Assembly: GCA_001599295.1 (NCBI GenBank)
Contig: BCGN01000004.1
Span: 1,737,676-1,801,675, forward strand
DNA from: Sporopachydermia quercuum
Taxonomy: Eukaryota > Ascomycota > Sporopachydermiomycetes > Sporopachydermiales > Sporopachydermiaceae
DNA length: 64,000 nt
Reading direction: 5' to 3'
Notes under the pieces: generated by a model
The model's input: the letters and a program-made list of their open reading frames with translations, nothing else
The model's database searches: none
Told to the model about the DNA's origin: nothing
Made by a program: the position numbers and the translations under genes
Part shown: positions 24,159 through 33,378 of the stretch, in pieces
How the letters are laid out: each line of letters starts with the position of its first letter
How positions within the stretch are numbered: position 1 is the first letter of the stretch

Positions 24159-25187
24159 GTCTTCTTTTCTTATNATAGAGATATTAAATTTGGATTTTCT
24201 TAAGATTTCTGATGACTTCTGCTCAACGAGACGATTTGCTTTTTTATCATTTATTCTACCCTTTCTTCAACCAACAAGTCACTTGACTGCTTCTGTCATG
24301 ATCCCAACAACTTTCTATTGGTATTAATCACCAAAATCTTTCCTTCTGATAACTCCTTCATAAACTGTATAGAATATTGCAATTATTTACGTATAGTATT
24401 TAGCAATCAATCATTGCTTCCCATTCATTCATTGGTTTCCATGCATGTTTTCATCTCTCTCATTTAGCTATCACTATATAATGACTAAGCTTATTCGTAT
24501 CTACTAAAGAAGAAATAGTTGTATCAACTTATACTAAAAAGAGTATCCTCTAATACCATTTAAGTGAACCAACAATCAACAAGACAAACATCTATATATG
24601 AAATTAATAAATCAGCCACGCTATCTATCAACGAGTTAATTTTAGGTATTTTCTCTTACATGCCAACCTCATAAGACAGAGTTGTGCTTTCATGCAGAAT
24701 GTCTGAAATAGATATACATGGAACAAAAAGTGAGAATGAAAATAAACTAGTAAAAAAGCATAGAATAAAACTTCAATAGTATTCTCTAAAGTAGAAGGGA
24801 GCCAGGATAAAAATTATCAAAAATTCGATGGGCTGTTGATTTTGAAATGTTGATTTTATGAAAGATGGATATAGATGGATATGGAAGGTAGTGTCAGAAA
24901 GAGATAAGAGAATCTTATAATGATAGCAAATGAGATTGAAAGAGCGAATTCACGAAATTATAGCGAATTAATTGATATAATGAATATAGAACGATTAACA
25001 TTTGCTTCGTATACAAGACTGTCAGATAAGGGATAACATACCTCATACACCACATAATTAAATACCATAAGTTAGACGCACACACTACAACATACACAAT
25101 ACTTAATGCTTGAATTTATATTGACAGAGGTCTATTTACACGAAGAATAAGGATATTGAATATAATGTAGTAAAAACCAAACCCCAT
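24159..25187. other. Spacer between GPI17 and MRPL1
   Basis: About 1.0 kb, AT-rich. It carries the GPI17 promoter and the MRPL1 3' end. A 60-codon frame is not convincing. No repeats or RNA genes recognised. Confidence 0.5.
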
Positions 25188-26090
25188 TTATCTTACTCTA
25201 ATACGGATGCCAGGCCCATGGGTTGATCTTAAAACTGTTTTACCAACGATAATAGGATCTTTCGATACAATTGTTGGGATAACTCTAGAAATAGAATTGA
25301 TCAAAGCTGCTATGTTTTCAACGATCTCGCGATCATTGAGATCAGGTCTACCTATAGGTAAAGAAATGAAACTTGCTCTTTGCTTGAAAACAACACTACC
25401 AGATGCTTCTCTAATCTTATCAAGGAACTCCTCTGTTACTGTTCCTTTCTTCGCTGATGGCATCAAACCTCTAGGACCCAAAATTCTTGCAACTGGAGCT
25501 AAAGCTTTGACCATGTCTGGGGATGCATATAAAACATCAACATTCAAAGCTTGCTTATTGGCTGCTATGTTATCGATTAATTCACCTCCACCAACTAGAA
25601 CTGCCCCTAAATCTCTAGCTTCTTGTTGTTTACTCTCATCATTCGTAATTACACCAAATTTTGTTGCTTTCACGGTGTGAGGGAACTTGACAGATCCTGT
25701 TACTGGAGCTACACCTCTACCAGATATGATTCTTATTGCTATAGTAATTGTCGAATCCTCTGGTGCTCTTCCCACTTCTGCAGCTCTTAAGAATCTTAGA
25801 GCTTGAGCAATTTCCATATATAAAGGATCATTTTCAGGGTGCTTGGCATCTTCTTTTATCTTAGCAGCAGCTCTTGATTGCCTTTGTTTGGTCTTTGTCT
25901 TTAGAGCATCACGAGCTTTCTTCTGTGCAATGACCGCTCGATCAGAAGCTTGCGATCGCTGAGATTGACTGAATTGTCTGTTTGTTGTTAATGATGCAAT
26001 ACTGTTTATTGCTTTAAGTGATGATTGGGTCCTTAGTCCCGCAGAGAGACGAAGAGCAGTACTGCTCATCAAACGATATTGAGCAGTCAT
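25188..26090 (-). CDS. MRPL1: Mitochondrial large-subunit ribosomal protein uL1m
   Basis: 300 aa, single exon. Component of the L1 stalk of the mitochondrial ribosome. The N-terminus is a long basic presequence-like region (MTAQYRLMSSTALRLSAGLR, later NRQFSQSQRSQ). The L1 fold follows from about residue 90, with the family motif ARILGPRGLMPSAKKGTVTE and KTVLRSTHGPGIRIRV at the end. Length suits yeast uL1m. The next gene upstream on the same strand is bL34m, another large-subunit protein, about 490 bp away; each should have its own promoter. Confidence 0.93.
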   Translation of the reverse strand: MTAQYRLMSSTALRLSAGLRTQSSLKAINSIASLTTNRQFSQSQRSQASDRAVIAQKKARDALKTKTKQRQSRAAAKIKEDAKHPENDPLYMEIAQALRFLRAAEVGRAPEDSTITIAIRIISGRGVAPVTGSVKFPHTVKATKFGVITNDESKQQEARDLGAVLVGGGELIDNIAANKQALNVDVLYASPDMVKALAPVARILGPRGLMPSAKKGTVTEEFLDKIREASGSVVFKQRASFISLPIGRPDLNDREIVENIAALINSISRVIPTIVSKDPIIVGKTVLRSTHGPGIRIRVR

Positions 26091-26580
26091 ATTGAATATA
26101 TTGTCGCTATGAGAGTTTTACGTTCTAGGATCAACGTCCTTAGTCTCAGCGTCAACTTCTTTCTTTGAACTCAATGTATAATATGTCTGATGATCAATTG
26201 CGCACCGTTGATCAACCTATTCGTTGAACATTTCATGCAAAGCGAAAGATTCCAAGGACTTCCTGGTGGAAACATAGTCATTGAGTAAATATGAACACGG
26301 GAGGCTTCTGAAGACTGGAATGAAATTGTTTCGGAGACGGGATGAATTTAATTAGGTAGAATTTTTATTTGGAGTTTGAATAACGGAAAAGATAATAATA
26401 TTGACGATAGGTAATCATTGGACGGGATCCTGGACAGTTAGAGGAAGCAGAGTAGGGAAGAATTACTATGCAACGAAATAAAGGCCAATTTCTCAGTTTA
26501 TTTTATTAATAATGCATATATACTCAGAAAAATATTATTTACATGAGGCTATTGTTGTAGTATTTGATGTTTGTGATAGT
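26091..26580. other. Spacer between MRPL34 and MRPL1
   Basis: About 490 bp, holding the MRPL34 3' end and MRPL1 promoter. T-rich tracts near 26355-26375 include GAATTTTTAT. No gene seen. Confidence 0.5.
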
Positions 26581-26910
26581 TTAGTGAGAAAGGTACCATC
26601 TACCTTTAGCTCTTCGACGACTGACGATATTTCTACCAGTCTTTGATTTCATTCGAGCTAAGAAACCAAACTTTCTCTTTCTCTTTAGTGTACTTGGCTG
26701 ATATGTGTTACCTCTTGATTTCCATCTTCTTTGTAAAACTCCGGTAAAAATTGATGTCAAAGGAAGTACTGAGTGTGCTATTGTTGATCCTGTTGTCACA
26801 ACACCCATCAAACTACTTGGTGAACTTGATCCTAATGCTTGCAGAGGTGATGTGCCTCTCATCAATGTGGATAATGATCTATTTTGTGTTTGTACAAAAG
26901 ATGATCCCAT
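26581..26910 (-). CDS. MRPL34: Mitochondrial large-subunit ribosomal protein bL34m
   Basis: 109 aa, single exon. The last 43 residues form the conserved bL34 domain: [20 protein letters not shown], then [19 protein letters not shown]. The first 65 residues are Ser/Thr-rich with scattered Arg and serve as presequence and linker. Length and domain position match yeast bL34m. Same strand as MRPL1. Confidence 0.94.
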   Translation of the reverse strand: MGSSFVQTQNRSLSTLMRGTSPLQALGSSSPSSLMGVVTTGSTIAHSVLPLTSIFTGVLQRRWKSRGNTYQPSTLKRKRKFGFLARMKSKTGRNIVSRRRAKGRWYLSH

Positions 26911-27433
26911 TCTATAGTATATTAGTACCTTTTCTTTTATCTATTCCTTGTACATNTCTTCCATTCTCTTCGACCCAATCATTCTCACCATTCACAATAA
27001 ACACTTACAATGAACGGGATGAACCCAAAACCGTTCTCAACATTGTGCTGATTTCAAGTGTTATGACTGGATTTCTACAATCTCTAATGAACCTCTAAAT
27101 AATCTCCTCAAAACAATACCGTAATATAAGGAAAGATCAACATAATCAGATGTATATATGCTTCACCTATCTTCCTTCTTTCTGTTTGTTATAGAGGTTG
27201 AACAAATTGATGTGGGAACTTTGGAACCAATCCACTATCTTAATGCTGAAGTTGACTTACCCAGTATGAAATGTACACGCTTAGTAGAAAATATTTGTTA
27301 AGTAGCACAAAGTATTCTTGAGATAATGAACCTATAACAAGTTATATTCATCATTTATGATATCAGCAGATAAGAAGATAATATATTTGTTGTAGTTGAA
27401 CACTGATGTTACTTGTGAATGAATTAAATCAAA
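26911..27433. other. Divergent promoter region MRPL34 / lysine-rich protein
   Basis: About 520 bp between divergent genes. One ambiguous base near 26956. A frame from 26751 to 27098 runs antisense through MRPL34 and is a shadow. Confidence 0.5.
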
Positions 27434-28021
27434 ATGGCAAACTCATTAGCATCTTACAAATCAAAGAGAGATACATTTTCTCCGGTGACCTATCCAACAG
27501 CAGTGCATGTGGCAAAGCATGAACACATCACCTCAAAAGACACCTTGGAGTTATTAACATCTTTCATTGATAGTACCAATAAAATTGAAGAAATAAGGTC
27601 TCAAAATTTGCTTATGACCGATGAGGCTATTTCCAATGCAAAGCTAAGCCCAATGGTTGTGAATCAACTACGGAGAGTCCAACGAGATCTCAGGGGGCTA
27701 CCACCTCTTTTAACACAAACCAATGGAAATGGTAACGGATCTGTAAGTAGAGGAGATTCCGAAACTCAAGCTGTAGGTCAGGGAAAGAAAATTGTGTTTG
27801 GAGATGATGATGTTGATATGGTTGCTGACGAGGGCGAGGATAATGTCGACAGTGCATCTGCTAGTAATGACAAGAAGAGCAAAGAAGAAAGGAAAAGATT
27901 GAAGAAAGAAAGAATGAAGCAATCTAAGAGGGCAAAGAAAGAGAATCAGCAAAAGAAAGGGGGAAAGGACGAGCATAATGACGATAAATACGAGGATGAT
28001 ACTTCTAGTGAAGATCAATAA
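27434..28021 (+). CDS. Small protein with helical N-terminus and lysine-rich tail, possibly nucleolar
   Basis: 195 aa, single exon. The first 95 residues look folded (MANSLASYKSKRDTFSPVTY, later SPMVVNQLRRVQRDLRGLPP). A Gly/Asn/Ser linker follows, then an acidic stretch (FGDDDVDMVADEGEDNVD), a strongly basic helix (KKSKEERKRLKKERMKQSKR) and an acidic end. Alternating acidic and lysine-rich blocks are common in nucleolar ribosome-assembly factors, so that role is a guess. I do not recognise the N-terminal domain. No membrane segment or presequence. Confidence 0.75.
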   Translation: MANSLASYKSKRDTFSPVTYPTAVHVAKHEHITSKDTLELLTSFIDSTNKIEEIRSQNLLMTDEAISNAKLSPMVVNQLRRVQRDLRGLPPLLTQTNGNGNGSVSRGDSETQAVGQGKKIVFGDDDVDMVADEGEDNVDSASASNDKKSKEERKRLKKERMKQSKRAKKENQQKKGGKDEHNDDKYEDDTSSEDQ

Positions 28022-28404
28022 TCAATAAAAGAGTTGGTATGGTTAGAAAATATTATTCGAAAGATGTACATTATTACATACACACACACACGTATATATA
28101 GAGATATATGCGTCCATTCGTCTGTTATGATAAAGATAGCAAGGGTTGAGGATTAGGTTAATTTCAAATAGAAATCTGCATTATAGTAACTACTTCTTTT
28201 ATTAAAAGTACCATTTACTCTCCTGGTGAAGTCATTTGCATATTTCGTTATAAACTTACAAGTATTGCATAATTCAAACGACTTATATTTAATTCCAGCA
28301 GAAACTATTCTGCATCTGAATACTATTTACATGACTATTTACAAGGTTATTTACAAGGTTATTTTGCATAGTTATATATGTCTAATGGTGATAGATCAAG
28401 TTAT
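28022..28404. other. Spacer between convergent genes
   Basis: About 380 bp with a short CA-repeat near 28079-28092 and TATA-like runs after it. It should hold two 3' ends. No gene seen. Confidence 0.5.
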
Positions 28405-30135
28405 TCACTTACTGGATTCTTCTTCAACTATGTTAATATCTTTTTGAAGTTTCATTTCTGTGTCCCCACCATTCATTTCAATAGGATCTTCCTGTATAAT
28501 ATCATCGGACTTCTTTGACCTATATTTCCTTATCAAAGGTGCCAGCTTATTTCCACCTGTTATTGGTAACGAAAGAATGCTCATGATAGCGCATATGATA
28601 CCTAAACTAAGCACAGTCGTATTCCAACCACTATTATCTTTAACTGCTGCTGCTTGGAAAGGGCCTATTAAACTTCCCAATGAATAAGCAACATTGAATA
28701 AGGAAAAAGCTTTGCCATAACCTTTACCGGTACCAAACATTCCGGGTGTTTTCCGTTCTACTTTACTAGTTGCTGCTGATAACTCACTCATCAGAGGTGC
28801 CATTANCATAGTAATAGATGCACCTATTAAAGCTAATACCACTGCCATCATGATCACATTTCGTGTGCCAGTTCCATTAGGTATTCTCAGCATAATAAAA
28901 AATGCAGTACCTGAAAGAAATGCTATAGCGACAAGAAACCTTGGACCAACTCTATCACAGATATATCCAACCACCGGTTCTAATGCTGCGGGCACAGCCA
29001 CGGCTAGAAACATCAAACCGCTATGGAATGAATTGAAATTCATTGTTTCTTTCATATATAGAGGCAGAATAGCATCCAAAGCTGACATTAACCAAGCTAA
29101 TATGACAGCAATGAATAAAGAATTAGCAATTCTTGGTTTGAACAGCAAAAATATNATCGTAGGAATCCTCACCTTATGAGAGCGCAGTTTAATGAATGGC
29201 TTAGTAAATTGAACAGTGGCTTCTTCCACTTCTCCTTCGTTAACTGGTAACGAGCCAGTTTCATCAGGTTGTTGTGCTGCCTCAATATCACCAATAGCTC
29301 TTTGGGAGACGCCATCACGAAATTCACCAGTTTCTGAGTAAAACCTCGCAACATATTGTTTCTGAATATCGGATAGTTCACGGTGAGAATTATGTAAGGC
29401 TATAGCTCTTTTTAGTCTGAATTTCAGTAAATCAACTCTTTCCAATACCAATACCCGCATCAATATATCCAGGCCAAGAATAGCAAATGACACATAGAAT
29501 ACTGAAAAATAGCCTACTTTTTCATAGAGAACTCCACCAACTAAAGGGCCCAGAAACATACCTGTAGATGTAGCCAAACCAGGGAAACTAAGAAGAAAAG
29601 CAAGATTGTCTGATCTACTAGTATCACTTACCATAGCCAAACCTACAGTCCAAATAACACCACCAGATGCACCTTGAAAAACCCTTCCTAGCATATAAAG
29701 CCATAGAATTTTGATCAGCATAATCAATAACGTAGAAGCAGTAGCCAAGATTAAACCTGTTAACATCATAAACCTTCGTTTTGCCATCTTATCCGAAATT
29801 AATCCTGCAGCCACAGAACCAACAATAAGACCAGCAGAGTAACATCCTAATGCTACCGACGTTTGTTTCTGTAAGTCATCTTCTGAAACTCCTAATCTTG
29901 TGACAAATGCATAAGGGATAACAGGAATAATACAAGCATACAAAAATAAATCTGAAAATACACCAATAGATACTGTGAGAATAATGAAAGTAGTCGACCC
30001 TCTAATTTCCCAAAACCATTCTTTAGACCATCTATCTACAGGAAACCGAATTGTTTCCTCTGATCCTGTTATTACCGAGCTAGTAGGATCGTTAGCCTCA
30101 TTCGGGAGGATACTTATATTGGTTCTGTCTGTCAT
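28405..30135 (-). CDS. MFS transporter, VMAT-like DHA1 family
   Basis: 576 aa, single exon. Twelve hydrophobic segments in two halves separated by a hydrophilic central loop (about residues 235-325). Motif A of the major facilitator superfamily is present after helix 2 (GLISDKMAKRRFMMLTGL), and GRVFQGASGGVIWTVGLAMV follows in helices 4-5; the second half has the matching GYICDRVGPRFLVAI. Both halves resemble vesicular amine and multidrug proton antiporters (DHA1) rather than sugar porters. Substrate unknown. Both tails are cytosolic; the C-terminal one is charged. Two ambiguous bases (about 28806 and 29155). Confidence 0.87.
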   Translation of the reverse strand: MTDRTNISILPNEANDPTSSVITGSEETIRFPVDRWSKEWFWEIRGSTTFIILTVSIGVFSDLFLYACIIPVIPYAFVTRLGVSEDDLQKQTSVALGCYSAGLIVGSVAAGLISDKMAKRRFMMLTGLILATASTLLIMLIKILWLYMLGRVFQGASGGVIWTVGLAMVSDTSRSDNLAFLLSFPGLATSTGMFLGPLVGGVLYEKVGYFSVFYVSFAILGLDILMRVLVLERVDLLKFRLKRAIALHNSHRELSDIQKQYVARFYSETGEFRDGVSQRAIGDIEAAQQPDETGSLPVNEGEVEEATVQFTKPFIKLRSHKVRIPTXIFLLFKPRIANSLFIAVILAWLMSALDAILPLYMKETMNFNSFHSGLMFLAVAVPAALEPVVGYICDRVGPRFLVAIAFLSGTAFFIMLRIPNGTGTRNVIMMAVVLALIGASITMXMAPLMSELSAATSKVERKTPGMFGTGKGYGKAFSLFNVAYSLGSLIGPFQAAAVKDNSGWNTTVLSLGIICAIMSILSLPITGGNKLAPLIRKYRSKKSDDIIQEDPIEMNGGDTEMKLQKDINIVEEESSK

Positions 30136-31860
30136 GCTGAAGAAGGAATTTGATTTGTAGAATGTTGTAGACGCGTTGCTTAAATGCTCCTCTTAATGAA
30201 CTCTGTAAATCGAAACTAAACTTTCCACAATTTTGTTTTCGGATACTTCAAAAGTCAATAAATGTCTTTTCTGTAATTTTGAAAATGTCCTTTTCAAGAC
30301 ACAATTGTTAGATCTTTAGTTAAAACCGCACTAGATATATATTCACATCCTCCAAAGGAAGAAATAATTGATCTTGAAGTTGTTGTTCCAGTCATGAAAA
30401 GGATACCTCAGTATTGTATGAATTCAAAACACTTGGTCTAAGGTCTCTTCTTTTATATACGACACAGCCACAATAGAAGCTTCAGTCTTGTTATAGTGCT
30501 GAGTCAATTCCTCACCTAAATGAACTTACTCAATGTCGAGGGCTGGAACTCTGAGAAGGCCAAATCAACAACAGCTTCGGACGCAGTTAATATATAAATA
30601 AAGAATAGTCTCTTCTTATATCTGTAAATGTTTATGTATCTTAAATAGCAGATAGTATCAGTAATTCAATAAAAAGAACTAGGTGTCTCTCTTGCCCCAA
30701 CTCTCTATGTATTCTACATTCAGGAAAAGAAGGGAATAGGCCAGGCCTATCGCAGTAATTGTCCTCGTCAAACCAGCAAAAAAGATTCTACCCTGTAGAG
30801 GCTTCACCTTCCCAAAACAGCTAATAATGAGGAAATGACGACTTAATATCCAGAAATGGTACATTAGGAAGGCATATAGAATTTTGATTGGTAAGGCTTA
30901 AAAGTGCGTGGATTATTAAAGTTTTGAAGTTAGAATGAGATGAAGAAGGAAGGTTTCATTTGCGAGGCAAACAAATGCTGTAGAATCGTACTGTAACTAA
31001 TTAGTTGAGGCTTAGAGGAAAAAGGTAAGGCATAAGCATTAAAGTTCAAGCTATTTGTGAAATGAAGTAAGGTAATCGTCTACTCTAATATAAATAAAAT
31101 TATCTCCTGAAAGAGTAAATAACCATAGTAAACTTTATTCTATTTACATTTAATTCATCTATATTTACTTTTCATCCTACTTCAAACTATAGGCATTTAA
31201 ACCAAAGATCATAAAAATCATTAACCATTTAGTATTATTTATACACATTAATTGTATACTCATCTATAAATAATAAAACTACTATTACGTAGAATTAATA
31301 ATAAGTCGTTATTTGCGGGATATATGTATATGCAAATAGTTTATTACGAAAGAATAGTCATGGAATGAAGTCAGGAAAAAAACCATTTGTCTTCAGTTCT
31401 TTATTTGGGCATATTCCGAAAACTTGAGCAGGAATCAGCAATTGTAGATTGCATTTGTCCATCACTGATGGAGATGAAAATCTTAAAGATTGAACCGAAT
31501 GTGGGATTGGCATTCTCAGGTAACCAAGCAAGTTCTATAGCAAGTCAGTGAGGATATCAAAATCCATGTCCTTTCATTAGTACGAGAAATATCGTGTTGT
31601 TAATGACGAATACTCCAAGTAACTAAAATTTTAACATAGGACTTGCATATTAATAATGATGGTGACTTTTTAGTACTAATAACGATTGTATTGTAACTCA
31701 TGTTGTTTCTGATTAGAATATAGTTGTGATATTTCTGCTGTGGAATTCGATCTATATAAAGGAGATGGAAATTGTGTAACCAGTTTGATAATATCTCATG
31801 ATGAGTTAGCAGCTATAATTAGTGTTATAATTATGCTTAGTTGAGTGAATATCAACTCTC
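30136..31860. other. Long spacer with one small hydrophobic frame
   Basis: About 1.7 kb between two genes on the minus strand. It contains a 61-codon minus-strand frame (30679-30864) with one likely membrane segment (GLTRTITAIGLAYSLLFLN), discussed as a finding. The rest is AT-rich, with long runs of A and T from 31080 to 31330. No RNA gene recognised. Confidence 0.45.
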
Positions 31861-33378
31861 CTAACTCCAGATTTCTATAGGATCATTGGAGTTTGCAGCA
31901 CTAATCTTCAATTGGAGCTCCTCGAGCATCTCACTAAGCTCATCGACATCAACTTCATGAATAGAAGGAACTACTTCACAGTTAGAGTATCCGGAAAAGT
32001 TCAAGTTCGAAAGTGATACAGTTAATGTTGATAAACTCCTTATCGGTTTCTTTTGTCTATGTCTCGTTGAACGACCATATTTCCTAGCAACGAAAACAGG
32101 ACCTGTTTTCAAGTTCTTGTTGGAGTTCACTTTTACCAATTCAAGACATTTACTAGAAGAATGTTCAACAGTTCTAGACTTCGTGTGTATAATTGCTGAT
32201 GAACGAATCGTAATAGCTCGAGTTTTGACTGAGTGTCTGCTTAGCCGTTGATCATGTGTCTTGAATGCACTTGAGAGTCTCCTTGTTGGAGGAAGATCGA
32301 TTACATTAGGTATCACTGCTATTTTGTTCTCCATTCGCATCATAGCTCTCATATAGAGAGCTGAAGTCTTCTTTATCAATGAATGTATCCTAAAGTCACT
32401 ATCATCAGGTTTATTACTCAACAGTTGCAGCTTTACCCCTTCTTTTAGTTGCTCAAACAACTGAAATTTTGTACTGAAAAACGCAACAAAGAGTTCATAA
32501 AAAGTGGGGTGAGTATCAATGGCGGAGGCCACAATCAATTTCACTAATCGTAGTAATGTCAAGAATGTACTGAATCCATCACTAAGCGCCATGATATCGT
32601 CTTTCATCTGCTCTGAAGAATCTGTCAGGGTTTTCTGTCCACCTCTTGATAACAACTGTTCTGGTAGTTTCACTATCATTTCAGCATTGAAATGTACTGT
32701 ATCTAAATCAGGCAGACTCTTAGAAACTATTCCTATTATGAGTTCCATTAATAGTACTCTGCTGTCCATATCTAAAGCCACATGATTCTTAAACATTTTC
32801 TCCATGAAGTTCAGATTGTAATTTGAATTACTACGAGTTGTTTTGTCGACCAGATCATTTATGATATTTACAAACATTCGAGGATTCTGGTGTGCTATTC
32901 TTGTCATTTGCTGTATAATTTCTGTTTCATCACATTGGCAGTAGTAGTTATGTAATACTGGCGACTTGCACTTAGAACATCTAACATCAAGCAGAAGATT
33001 CTCCTTCACAGCATCTACTATGTCTGGTTGAAGTCCTATATTACCATATGCTATACCTAGACCATCAACAAATATCAATAACCAGTAGAGTAACCTAGGG
33101 TCCTTACATATATGTAGCACTGATGAATAATAAGGATATCCGACTTCAGTGAATAATTCTTTCAGCCAACTAAATGTATCTCTATCGCCGATATTCCTTG
33201 AAAACATAGGAAGCTCACTGATGAATGCTTTCCCTACAGGAGAGGAATTGCTGTGATAAATTACTTCTGGTTGATCCTCAATTTTGCAATCGTCTATATC
33301 CATTCCTAAGGGAAACTCCTGGATACTTGATGTCAAAGAACCACCATCCATGATCTCTGCTATCAAAACATAGGCCAT
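31861..33378 (-). CDS. Unknown protein with Cys-rich zinc-ribbon-like motif
   Basis: 505 aa from the first ATG of a frame that is open further upstream (to 33477) without another ATG. Near residue 135 it has CSKCKSPVLHNYYCQC, a C-x2-C-x10-C-x-C pattern that could bind zinc. The region before and after is mainly helical (SWLKELFTEVGYPYYSSVLH, NPRMFVNIINDLVDKTTRSN). The last 150 residues are basic and Ser/Arg-rich (KYGRSTRHRQKKPIRSLSTL) and end with an acidic helix (VDVDELSEMLEELQLKIS). No presequence or clear membrane segment. I do not recognise the family. An undetected upstream exon is possible. Confidence 0.72.
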   Translation of the reverse strand: MAYVLIAEIMDGGSLTSSIQEFPLGMDIDDCKIEDQPEVIYHSNSSPVGKAFISELPMFSRNIGDRDTFSWLKELFTEVGYPYYSSVLHICKDPRLLYWLLIFVDGLGIAYGNIGLQPDIVDAVKENLLLDVRCSKCKSPVLHNYYCQCDETEIIQQMTRIAHQNPRMFVNIINDLVDKTTRSNSNYNLNFMEKMFKNHVALDMDSRVLLMELIIGIVSKSLPDLDTVHFNAEMIVKLPEQLLSRGGQKTLTDSSEQMKDDIMALSDGFSTFLTLLRLVKLIVASAIDTHPTFYELFVAFFSTKFQLFEQLKEGVKLQLLSNKPDDSDFRIHSLIKKTSALYMRAMMRMENKIAVIPNVIDLPPTRRLSSAFKTHDQRLSRHSVKTRAITIRSSAIIHTKSRTVEHSSSKCLELVKVNSNKNLKTGPVFVARKYGRSTRHRQKKPIRSLSTLTVSLSNLNFSGYSNCEVVPSIHEVDVDELSEMLEELQLKISAANSNDPIEIWS

